From: Streptomyces rubradiris
Lineage (GTDB): Bacteria; Actinomycetota; Actinomycetes; Streptomycetales; Streptomycetaceae
Direction of reading: 5' to 3'
DNA length: 64,000 bases
Assembly (NCBI RefSeq): GCF_016860525.1
Contig: NZ_BNEA01000015.1
Location: 4,984,501-5,048,500, forward strand
Part shown: piece by piece, positions 34,237 through 42,819 of the stretch
Layout of the letters: every line of letters begins with the position of its first letter
Position numbering within the stretch: position 1 is the stretch's first letter
Made by a program: the position numbers and the translations under genes
The notes under the pieces: model-generated
The model's input: the letters and a program-made list of their open reading frames with translations, nothing else
Told to the model about the DNA's origin: nothing
Database searches by the model: none

Positions 34237-34747
34237 GGCCCTTCACATACTCCTCGAAGGGCACCGACTCAGCCAGCGCGATGCGCTGGTATTCGAGGAA
34301 GGGTGTCACGTCTCCCTCGAAAACTTCACGGCTGATCTGTGTGCCGTCGGGCTCGTAGTTCATCAGTACGACTTCCGACTGGTCGAACATCCAGAAATCC
34401 TGCACCCCTTGAAGGGGATTGGGGCGTCCGGTGACGTCCATGATCCGAATGTCATCGCCGGCCCACGCGTGAGGCTGGTAGTACATGAACTCAAAGCGCA
34501 GGTAGTCCGACAGGGGCCGAGTCACGATGTGAACGCGCCCCTTACTCTTCCCTTCCCGTCGCAACTGCTTGAGATCATCGGTGTACTCGTTCGAGTAGGC
34601 GTGAGGGTCGATGCGTTCCCCGGCGAGGTACGCTTTGATCTCCTCGGCTTCCTGCGGGACGCGGTACTCCGGCAGGGTTTCCAGCCTCCATGCCTCACGC
34701 TGGAAGGACCTGAACCGGGCAGCCCACTCCTCACCATCCAAGAGCAC
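34226..34747 (-). CDS. DUF6879 family protein
   Basis: A 173-residue soluble protein from GTG 34747. The middle VHIVTRPLSDYLRFEFMYYQPHAWAGDDIRIMDV and the end DFWMFDQSEVVLMNYEPDG are characteristic of DUF6879 proteins, which accompany XRE/DUF5753 regulators across Streptomyces. It overlaps the genes on both sides (17 and 11 bases), making a three-gene operon. Its function is unknown and a toxin-antitoxin-like or signalling role has only been speculated. Confidence 0.8.
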   Translation of the reverse strand: MLLDGEEWAARFRSFQREAWRLETLPEYRVPQEAEEIKAYLAGERIDPHAYSNEYTDDLKQLRREGKSKGRVHIVTRPLSDYLRFEFMYYQPHAWAGDDIRIMDVTGRPNPLQGVQDFWMFDQSEVVLMNYEPDGTQISREVFEGDVTPFLEYQRIALAESVPFEEYVKGLDA

Positions 34748-34937
34748 GAAAAGCCTCCCTCAACGTCTCCTCCGGGATCTCCACGAGTCCTTCCCCGTCC
34801 GGGGCGGTGAACGCGTTGGAAACATCACCCTGAACGACGAACGAGCCGGACGCCGTCCGGTAGACATTGGGACAGTCGTTCTTGTTGCAGTTTCCGTTCC
34901 CGTTGCCGGTAAGCCGGGTCAGTTCCTCGCGGGCCAT
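34731..34937 (-). CDS. Small Asn/Cys-containing protein of the XRE/DUF6879 cassette
   Basis: A 68-residue protein with NGNGNCNKNDCPNVYRTASGSFVVQGD, two cysteines that could bind metal, and an acidic helical end (EIPEETLREAFRALGW). AAGGGGGTTG precedes ATG 34937. It is the first gene of the cassette. Length and position match the short DUF397-like partners of XRE regulators but the sequence is not clearly DUF397. Confidence 0.7.
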   Translation of the reverse strand: MAREELTRLTGNGNGNCNKNDCPNVYRTASGSFVVQGDVSNAFTAPDGEGLVEIPEETLREAFRALGW

Positions 34938-35027
34938 AGCGCAACCCCCTTGTCACTTGCCCCCGTTGGGGCCTGGCGGTCACGACGGTACGGGGGACGG
35001 CTGCACGCGTCTATGTGGCAACGCCAA

Positions 35028-35055
35028 TATTCGCGTAGTCGGGTAAGGATCTTGG
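35028..35055. repeat. Direct repeat, right copy
   Basis: Matches 33389-33416. Read on the minus strand it would encode KILTRLREY, like the KIFTRPRQ end of the XRE protein, so it may be the remnant 3' end of a second XRE gene or a recombination end. Confidence 0.6.
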
Positions 35056-35071
35056 GCGGGGGCGAACGACA

Positions 35072-35099
35072 AGAGCCCCTGACGGGCGTCAGGGGCTCT
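35072..35099 (-). terminator. Hairpin terminator downstream of the tRNA pair
   Basis: Perfect 12-base arms AGAGCCCCTGAC (35072-35083) and GTCAGGGGCTCT (35088-35099) with a 4-base loop. On the minus strand it follows the tRNA genes and is trailed by TTGTCG. Confidence 0.7.
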
Positions 35100-35174
35100 G
35101 GGGCGGGCTGGAACCAGGAGCAGTCGCCAAGGGCGGCGAAGCCATGGACACGGGGACTGCCGCCGCCGGCAGCA

Positions 35175-35216
35175 GGCGGTTGACCTGGCACCGTTCCAAC
35201 GGTGCCGCCAACCGCC
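35175..35216. other. Two-tier hairpin beside the tRNA gene
   Basis: Outer arms GGCGGTTG (35175-35182) and CAACCGCC (35209-35216) enclose inner arms GGCACCGTT (35187-35195) and AACGGTGCC (35198-35206). It lies 38 bases beyond the 3' end of the intact tRNA. It may belong to a processed transcript or an attachment region. Confidence 0.5.
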
Positions 35217-35253
35217 CCGCTCCGTTCATCTCCGCTGGTCAGACCAGCTTCAG

Positions 35254-35325
35254 AGGCCGTGGCGGGAATCGAACCCGCGTAACTCGCTTTGCAGGCGAGT
35301 CCCTGAGCCACTCGGGCACACGGCC
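35254..35325 (-). tRNA. tRNA-Cys (GCA)
   Basis: Seventy-two bases fold fully: acceptor GGCCGTG/CACGGCC, D-arm CCC..GGG with AGTGG, anticodon stem CTCGC/GCGAG around CTGCAAA (anticodon GCA, U33 present), variable TTAC, and T-arm GCGGG-TTCGATT-CCCGC. CCA is not encoded. It differs from the Streptomyces tRNA-Cys I remember, so it may be an additional or element-borne copy. Confidence 0.8.
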
Positions 35326-35344
35326 GTGTTGGGTTGTTGTTCTC

Positions 35345-35441
35345 GGCCGTGGTGGGGATCGAACCCGCGTGACTCCCCGCGGGCGGAGCCCGCTGTTGGA
35401 TACAGCGCAGGCGAGTCCCTGAGCCACTCGGGCACACGGCC
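35345..35441 (-). pseudogene. tRNA-Cys-like gene with a replaced anticodon arm
   Basis: The acceptor stem, D-arm and first half of the anticodon stem are identical to the tRNA at 35254. Between CTCGCCTGC and GAGT, 5 bases are replaced by about 30 that form their own hairpins (CGCTG-TATCCAA-CAGCG and GCGGGC-TCC-GCCCGC). The T-stem has a mismatch. At 97 nt it fits no standard tRNA fold that I can build, so I treat it as inactive. A class II or novel tRNA-like RNA cannot be excluded. Confidence 0.65.
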
Positions 35442-35619
35442 GTGTTGGTGAGATGAACGTATGGGGCGGGGTGGGCGGGGCTCAAGGGGAGGGCGGGGGG
35501 TGCAATGCGACTGCCACACGCCGTTCATGAAAGCGGTGGTGGGCGTACGACCAAGGGACCAGAGCGGGTGCGGCTCCTGACAGGGGTCAAAGCTGGTTGT
35601 GGGCCTTACCCTGACGAGC

Positions 35620-37065
35620 ATGAGCGCCCTCGAATCCCGCGACCCCGCTGTCCTTGATCCCCCGGCCGGCCAGGCGACCGGCGTGTTGAGCCGGGCCTAC
35701 CGGGCGCTCAGTGTCGGCATCGTGTCCGTCGTCGTGCTGATCGCGTTCGAGGCGACCGCCGTGGGCACGGCGATGCCGGTCGCCGCGCGCGAGCTGGACG
35801 GCGTGGCGCTGTACGCGTTCGCCTTCTCCGGTTACTTCACGACCAGCCTCTTCGGCATGGTCCTCGCCGGGCAGTGGTCCGACCGGCGCGGTCCGCTCAG
35901 TGCGCTGACCACCGGCATCGCGGCCTTCGCCGCGGGCCTCGTCGTCGCCGGGACCGCGCAGGCCATGTGGGTGTTCATCCTCGGCCGTGCCGTGCAGGGG
36001 CTGGGCGGCGGGCTGGTCATCGTCGCGTTGTACGTCGTCGTGGGCCGGGCCTACCCCGAGCGGCTGCGGCCCGCGATCATGGCCGCGTTCGCCGCCGGGT
36101 GGGTCGTACCGTCCATCGTCGGCCCCCTCGCCTCCGGTGCCGTCACCGAGCAGCTCGGCTGGCGCTGGGTGTTCCTCGGCATCCCGGTCCTCGTCGTGTT
36201 CCCGCTCGCCCTCGCCCTGCCCCAGATACGCCGGCGGGCGGCGGGCCCGGTGGACGAGCGGGCCGGTGCCGCCGCCTTCGACCGGCGGCGGATCCGGCTC
36301 GCGCTCGGCATCTCCCTCGGCGCCGGACTCCTCCAGTACGCCGCCCAGGACCTGCGGCTCCTCTCCCTGCTCCCCGGGCTGGCCGGGGCGGCCCTGCTGG
36401 TCCCCGCCGTCCTCGGACTGCTCCCCCGGGGCACCTACCGGGCCGCCCGCGGCCTGCCCTCCGTGGTGCTGCTGCGCGGGCTGGCGGCCGGGTCCTTCAT
36501 CGCCGCCGAGTCCTTCGTCCCGCTGATGCTGGTCACCCAGCGCGGGCTGTCGCCGACCCTCGCCGGGTTCTCGCTCGCGGCCGGCGGCGGCACCTGGGCG
36601 CTGGGCTCGTTCGTACAGTCCCGGCCGCGCCTGGCGCCGTACCGGGAGCGGCTGATGACCCTGGGCATGGTGCTGGTCGCCGCCGCGATCCTGACCGCGC
36701 CCAGCGTGCTGATCCACTCCGTGCCCGTGTGGACCGTCGCCGCCGCGTGGGGCGTCGGCTGCTTCGGGATGGGCCTGGTGATCTCCTCCACCAGCGTGCT
36801 GCTGCTGAAGCTGTCCGCCCCCGAGGAGGCCGGCACCAACTCGGCCGCGCTCCAGATCTCCGACGGCCTGTCCAACGTCGTCCTGCTGGCGGCGGCCGGC
36901 GCGGCCTTCGCCGCCCTGGGCGGTGGCAGCACCGCCGCCACCACGGCCGGCGACGGGGGCCGTCCCGCCGCCTTCGCCGCCGTCTTCCTGCCGATGGCCG
37001 TGGTGGCGCTGGTGGGCTCCTGGGTGGCGACGCGGCTGCGGGAACGCACCGCGCGCCCCGAGTGA
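35620..37065 (+). CDS. MFS transporter (drug-efflux type)
   Basis: A 481-residue protein from ATG 35620 with about 12-14 membrane segments. It carries the MFS motif GQWSDRRGPLSALTTG and the segment-4 pattern LGRAVQGLGGGLVIVALYVVVGRAYPERLRPAIMAAF. It resembles EmrB-type efflux proteins. The substrate is unknown. TACCCT at 35607-35612 lies 7 bases before the ATG and no ribosome site is seen, so the mRNA may be leaderless. Confidence 0.88.
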   Translation: MSALESRDPAVLDPPAGQATGVLSRAYRALSVGIVSVVVLIAFEATAVGTAMPVAARELDGVALYAFAFSGYFTTSLFGMVLAGQWSDRRGPLSALTTGIAAFAAGLVVAGTAQAMWVFILGRAVQGLGGGLVIVALYVVVGRAYPERLRPAIMAAFAAGWVVPSIVGPLASGAVTEQLGWRWVFLGIPVLVVFPLALALPQIRRRAAGPVDERAGAAAFDRRRIRLALGISLGAGLLQYAAQDLRLLSLLPGLAGAALLVPAVLGLLPRGTYRAARGLPSVVLLRGLAAGSFIAAESFVPLMLVTQRGLSPTLAGFSLAAGGGTWALGSFVQSRPRLAPYRERLMTLGMVLVAAAILTAPSVLIHSVPVWTVAAAWGVGCFGMGLVISSTSVLLLKLSAPEEAGTNSAALQISDGLSNVVLLAAAGAAFAALGGGSTAATTAGDGGRPAAFAAVFLPMAVVALVGSWVATRLRERTARPE

Positions 37066-37214
37066 CCGGTGGTGGCCAGGGGGACCACGGGGCCGCTGTG
37101 ATGTCGCTCCCACCCGGGGGCGACCCCGGCTCGTTCACGGCGTGCTCGCGGGACGGCGCCGGTAGGGTGGCCCGGTTGTCGTACGTAGCCGCCCGACCCT
37201 GATCCACGGAGACC

Positions 37215-39023
37215 GTGACTACCACCGCCGCATCCTCCGCCACCTCCGCTTCCTCCCATCACCTCTCGCCCGCCTTCCCGGGCCGGGCCCCCTGGGGCAC
37301 CGCCAGCAAGCTGCGTGCCTGGCAGCAGGGGGCGATGGAGAAGTACATCCAGGAGCAGCCGCGCGACTTCCTCGCCGTCGCCACGCCCGGCGCCGGCAAG
37401 ACGACCTTCGCGCTGACCCTGGCCTCCTGGCTGCTGCACCACCACGTCGTGCAGCAGGTCACCGTGGTCGCTCCCACCGAGCACCTGAAGAAGCAGTGGG
37501 CCGAGGCCGCGGGCCGGATCGGGATCAGACTCGACCCGGAGTACAGCGCGGGACCGCTCGGCCGGGAGTACGACGGCGTCGCCGTGACGTACGCCGGTGT
37601 GGGCGTCCGTCCGATGCTGCACCGCAACCGGGTCGAGCAGCGCAAGACCCTGGTGATCCTGGACGAGATCCACCACGCCGGTGACTCCAAGTCCTGGGGC
37701 GAGGCATGCCTGGAGGCCTTCGAGCCGGCCACCCGGCGCCTGGCCCTGACGGGTACGCCGTTCCGCTCCGACACCAACCCCATCCCCTTCGTGACCTACG
37801 AGGAGGACAACGCGGGCATCCGGCGCTCCGCCGCCGACTACACCTACGGGTACGGCTCCGCGCTGGCGGACGGCGTCGTCCGGCCGGTGATCTTCCTTTC
37901 CTACAGCGGCAACATGCGCTGGCGCACCAAGGCCGGTGACGAGGTCGCCGCCCGGCTCGGCGAGCCGATGACCAAGGACGCGGTCAGCCAGGCGTGGCGT
38001 ACGGCCCTCGACCCGCGCGGCGAGTGGATGCCGAGCGTGCTGCGCGCCGCCGACCAGCGGCTGACCGAGGTCCGCAAGGGCATCCCGGACGCGGGCGCGC
38101 TCGTCATCGCCTCCGACCAGGACTCCGCGCGCGCGTACGCCAAGCTCATCCGGGAGATCACCGGGACGAAGGCGACGCTCGTGCTCTCCGACGACGCCGG
38201 CGCCTCGAAGAGGATCGACGAGTTCAGCGCGAGCGACGACCGGTGGATGGTCGCCGTCCGCATGGTGTCCGAGGGCGTCGACGTGCCGCGGCTCGCGGTC
38301 GGGGTGTACGCCACGACGATCTCGACACCGCTGTTCTTCGCGCAGGCCGTCGGGCGTTTCGTGCGGTCCCGGCGGCGCGGCGAGACCGCGTCCGTGTTCC
38401 TGCCGACCGTGCCCGACCTGCTGACCTTCGCCAACGAGATGGAGAAGGAACGGGACCACGCCCTCGACAAGCCCAAGAAGGAGGGCGAGGAGGACCCGTA
38501 CGCCGAATCCGAGAAGGAGATGGAGGAGGCGAACAAGCAGCAGGACGAGGACACCGGCGAGCAGGACATGCTGCCCTTCGAGGCGCTGGAGTCCGACGCC
38601 GTGTTCGACCGGGTGCTGTACGACGGCGCCGAGTTCGGCATGCAGGCCCACCCCGGGAGCGAGGAGGAGCAGGACTACCTGGGGATTCCGGGGCTGCTGG
38701 AGCCCGAGCAGGTGCAGTTGCTGCTGCAGAAGCGGCAGGCCCGGCAGATCGCGCACAGCCGGAAGAAGCCGGATACGGAGGCCGACCTGCTGGAGCTGCC
38801 GGCCGAGCGGCGGCCGGTGGTGACGCACAAGGAGCTGATGGAGCTGCGGAAGCGGCTGAACACGATGGTCAGCGCGTATGTGCACCAGAGCGGCAAGCCG
38901 CACGGGGTGATCCACACCGAGCTGCGGCGGGTGTGCGGGGGGCCGCCGAGTGCGGAGGCCACGGCGGGACAGCTGCGGCAGCGGATCGCCAAGGTGCAGG
39001 AGTGGGCGACCCGCATGAAGTGA
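37215..39023 (+). CDS. DEAD/DEAH-type helicase
   Basis: A 602-residue superfamily 2 ATPase. Walker A ATPGAGKTT includes Lys62, the DEIH box is Asp150-His153, motif III is ALTGTPFRSD, and the C-terminal RecA domain has RMVSEGVDVPRLAVGVYATT followed by FFAQAVGRFVRSRRRGE. A charged linker (residues about 415-450, rich in Glu/Lys) and a C-terminal domain of unknown fold follow. It resembles XPB/Ssl2-like DNA helicases of actinobacteria. It starts at GTG 37215. A repair or transcription role is likely but not shown. Confidence 0.88.
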   Translation: MTTTAASSATSASSHHLSPAFPGRAPWGTASKLRAWQQGAMEKYIQEQPRDFLAVATPGAGKTTFALTLASWLLHHHVVQQVTVVAPTEHLKKQWAEAAGRIGIRLDPEYSAGPLGREYDGVAVTYAGVGVRPMLHRNRVEQRKTLVILDEIHHAGDSKSWGEACLEAFEPATRRLALTGTPFRSDTNPIPFVTYEEDNAGIRRSAADYTYGYGSALADGVVRPVIFLSYSGNMRWRTKAGDEVAARLGEPMTKDAVSQAWRTALDPRGEWMPSVLRAADQRLTEVRKGIPDAGALVIASDQDSARAYAKLIREITGTKATLVLSDDAGASKRIDEFSASDDRWMVAVRMVSEGVDVPRLAVGVYATTISTPLFFAQAVGRFVRSRRRGETASVFLPTVPDLLTFANEMEKERDHALDKPKKEGEEDPYAESEKEMEEANKQQDEDTGEQDMLPFEALESDAVFDRVLYDGAEFGMQAHPGSEEEQDYLGIPGLLEPEQVQLLLQKRQARQIAHSRKKPDTEADLLELPAERRPVVTHKELMELRKRLNTMVSAYVHQSGKPHGVIHTELRRVCGGPPSAEATAGQLRQRIAKVQEWATRMK

Positions 39024-39471
39024 CGGCCCGCGTGCGCCACCACTTCTCCGCCCGCCCGCCCACCGACTCGGTCGGCCGAGCGGTCGCCGCCACGGGGCTC
39101 CGCCCCGGACCCCGGGGACGGGGTGCCGGGGCGAGGCGCGCGGGTGGGATGCGGGGACGGTGCGGGGACCCTGTTCGACTCCCTTTCGACACCCCCAGGT
39201 GTGCGTATCCGGACGAATGCAGCCAGGCCGGATCTGGCCTTGCCCGGATTCTGGACTGAGACTTCCGCTCAGCGAACCCGCTTCGCTACTGTCCGGCTAC
39301 GCACACGCCCCGTGGCAGCGCCGCCGCGGAGCGCAGCCGTGAAGCGACAGGGCCTGGAGCCGCCGGGCCGTCCTGCCGATCGGCGGCCTCTGAAGCGCGT
39401 CGCCGACGGGACTCGGTGACGCATCCGCCGCTCAGGGACCCGCCGACCTCACCGCCGAAGGAGTGGGCGTC
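39024..39471. other. 448-bp intergenic region upstream of the IclR gene
   Basis: G/C-rich non-coding sequence with a less biased middle (39180-39310). TACTGT at about 39288-39293 could be a -10 box. A 98-codon frame at 39123-39419 lacks a protein-like composition and is not called. Confidence 0.4.
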
Positions 39472-40113
39472 GTGACCGCGGAGACCTCTCAGACGCTCGA
39501 CCGGGGACTGCGCGTCCTCAAGCTGCTGGCCGACACGGACCATGGGCTGACCGTCACCGAGTTGTCCACCAAACTGGGCGTGAACCGGACGGTCGTCTAC
39601 CGGTTGCTCGCCACCCTCGAACAACACGCGCTCGTACGGCGGGACTTGGGGGGCCGGGCCAGGGTCGGCCTGGGAGTGCTCCGACTCGGCCGGCAGGTCC
39701 ATCCGCTGGTACGCGAGGCCGCGCTGCCCGCACTGCGCTCCCTCGCCGAGGACATCGGGGCCACCGCGCACCTGACGCTGGTGGACGGCACGGAGGCGCT
39801 CGCCGTCGCCGTGGTCGAGCCCACCTGGACCGACTACCACGTGGCGTACCGCGCCGGTTTCCGGCACCCCCTCGACCGGGGAGCCGCGGGCCGGGCCATC
39901 CTCGCCGCGCGCCAGTCGCCGTCCGCCGACCCCGGCTACACCCTCACCCACGGGGAACTGGAGGCCGGCGCGAGCGGGGCCGCCGCGCCACTGGTCGGGG
40001 TCACCGGCGTCGAGGGCAGCGTGGGCGTGGTGATGCTGGCCGACGCCGTACCGGAGCGGGTCGGCGAGCGGGTGGTGGAAGCGGCCCGCGAGGTCGCGGA
40101 AGCACTGCGCTGA
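39472..40113 (+). CDS. IclR-family transcriptional regulator
   Basis: A 213-residue regulator with an N-terminal winged helix (QTLDRGLRVLKLLADTDHGLTVTELSTKLGVNRTVVYRLLATLEQ) and a short IclR effector domain. GTG 39472 is preferred, with GAAGGAG 9 bases upstream. The effector domain is slightly shorter than the usual 250-residue family total. The target genes are unknown. Confidence 0.88.
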   Translation: MTAETSQTLDRGLRVLKLLADTDHGLTVTELSTKLGVNRTVVYRLLATLEQHALVRRDLGGRARVGLGVLRLGRQVHPLVREAALPALRSLAEDIGATAHLTLVDGTEALAVAVVEPTWTDYHVAYRAGFRHPLDRGAAGRAILAARQSPSADPGYTLTHGELEAGASGAAAPLVGVTGVEGSVGVVMLADAVPERVGERVVEAAREVAEALR

Positions 40114-40168
40114 CCGCGGGGCCCGGACACGGCGAGGGCCCCCGCGGCCCTCACGTTAGATTGATTCC

Positions 40169-40960
40169 GTGCTCTCACGTCTCACACGCCCCCAGGCCCT
40201 CGCCGTCAGCGCGCTGCCCGTCGTGGCCCTGCTCGCCACGGCGGCGTTCGCGCCGCTGCCGTTCTCCGTGGCGCAGCCCGGCTCGACGGCGAACGTGCTC
40301 GGCGAGAGCCAGGGCACCCCGGTGATCACCGTGTCCGGCACGCCGACCCGGAAGACCAGCGGGCAGCTGCGGATGACCACGATCGTGGCGACCGGCCCGG
40401 ACGCCCGGATCTCCCTCGGTGACGTGGCCGGCAACTGGTTCCGTACCGACCGGGCCGTCATGCCGCGCGACTCGGTGTATCCGAAGGGCGACTCCGTCAA
40501 GGAGATCGAGCAGCACAACCTGGCGCAGATGCGCGAGTCCCAGGACTCGGCCACCCAGGCGGCGCTGAAGCACCTCGGGCTCAGCGCGGACAAGGTGAAG
40601 GTCACGCTGCGCCTCGCCGACGTGGGCGGGCCCAGCGCGGGCCTGCTGTTCAGCCTCGGCATCATCGACAAGCTGGACGGCGACGGCAGCGGCGGCGACC
40701 TCACGGGCGGCCGCACCATCGCCGGTACGGGCACGATCGACGGCTCCGGCAAGGTCGGCGCGGTCGGCGGGGTGGGCCTGAAGACGCAGGCCGCGCGCCG
40801 GGACGGGGCGACCGTGTTCCTGGTGCCGAAGGCCGAGTGCGCCGAGGCCGAGGCCGAACTGCCCGAGGGGCTGCGCCTGGTGCCGGTGACCACGCTCAAG
40901 GGCGCCGTCGACGCCCTGGTGGCCCTGGAGAAGGGCAAGGGCCGGGTCCCGAGCTGCTGA
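40169..40960 (+). CDS. Secreted/membrane Lon-like (S16) protease
   Basis: A 263-residue protein with an N-terminal membrane segment (residues about 10-30, LAVSALPVVALLATAAFAPL) and a C-terminal S16 domain. GGPSAGLLFSLGIID places the catalytic serine at Ser156, and the lysine of GGVGLKTQAA is Lys205. The family usually has a PDZ domain between anchor and protease, but here the middle (residues 40-140) is short and no PDZ is evident. The start is GTG 40169. The substrate is unknown. Confidence 0.82.
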   Translation: MLSRLTRPQALAVSALPVVALLATAAFAPLPFSVAQPGSTANVLGESQGTPVITVSGTPTRKTSGQLRMTTIVATGPDARISLGDVAGNWFRTDRAVMPRDSVYPKGDSVKEIEQHNLAQMRESQDSATQAALKHLGLSADKVKVTLRLADVGGPSAGLLFSLGIIDKLDGDGSGGDLTGGRTIAGTGTIDGSGKVGAVGGVGLKTQAARRDGATVFLVPKAECAEAEAELPEGLRLVPVTTLKGAVDALVALEKGKGRVPSC

Positions 40961-41053
40961 GTCAGGCCCCTGGCGAGACCTCAAGCGGCGCGAGCCCCGC
41001 CGCCTGCCGGCACTCCAGTGACGCGACTTCCCGGCACGGCTCCTTGCCGCCCC

Positions 41054-41539
41054 TCACACCCCCGCCCGTCCCCCCTCCCGCGCCGCCTGTTCCACCAGGG
41101 GGATCACCCGCAGCGGTACCGGTGTCTCCATCACGATCGTCGTGGAGGCCCGGACGATGCCGTCGAAGCCCACCACCCGGTCGATCACCCGTTGCAGGTC
41201 GGCGTTCGAGCGGGCCACCAGCCGGCACAGCATGTCCCCGCTGCCGGTGGTGGTCAGCAGTTCCAACACCTCCGGCACGGTCGCCAGGTGCGCGCGGACG
41301 TCGGCGCCCTGGCCCTGGCGGATCTGGAGGGTGGCGAACGCGGTGACCGGGTAGCCGAGGGCGGCCGGGTCCACCTGGGGGCCGAAGCCCCGGATGACCC
41401 CGTTCGCCAGCAGCCGGTCCAGCCGGGCCTGCACGGTGCCCCGCGCCACCCCCAGCCGCCGGGACATCTCCAGCACGCCGATGCGCGGTTCCTCGGCCAG
41501 CAGCACGATGATCCGCCCGTCCAGATGATCGATCGCCAC
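41054..41539 (-). CDS. Lrp/AsnC-family regulator
   Basis: A 161-residue regulator with an HTH (LDGRIIVLLAEEPRIGVLEMSRRLGVARGTVQARLDRLLANGVI) and a RAM/AsnC ligand domain (LLTTTGSGDMLCRLVARSNADLQRVIDRV). It starts at GTG 41539 and is divergent from the 4-hydroxyphenylpyruvate dioxygenase gene 122 bases away. Control of tyrosine catabolism by this AsnC protein is the obvious inference. Confidence 0.92.
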   Translation of the reverse strand: MAIDHLDGRIIVLLAEEPRIGVLEMSRRLGVARGTVQARLDRLLANGVIRGFGPQVDPAALGYPVTAFATLQIRQGQGADVRAHLATVPEVLELLTTTGSGDMLCRLVARSNADLQRVIDRVVGFDGIVRASTTIVMETPVPLRVIPLVEQAAREGGRAGV

Positions 41540-42810
<1,271 letters not shown>

Positions 42811-42819
42811 CGGCGGGCC

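Larger units (their letters stand above)
34938..35253. other. Intergenic region with repeat copy, terminator and large hairpin
   Basis: Contains the cassette promoter region, the right direct-repeat copy, the terminator at 35072-35099 and the two-tier hairpin at 35175-35216. No gene is seen. Confidence 0.5.

Noticed and set aside
35345..35441. Selenocysteine tRNA
   Set aside because: The size fits, but the anticodon is not UCA, the D-arm is that of the neighbouring tRNA-Cys, and the hairpins are in the wrong position.
39123..39419. A 98-codon frame between the helicase and IclR genes
   Set aside because: No ribosome site, unusual composition and no recognisable motif.
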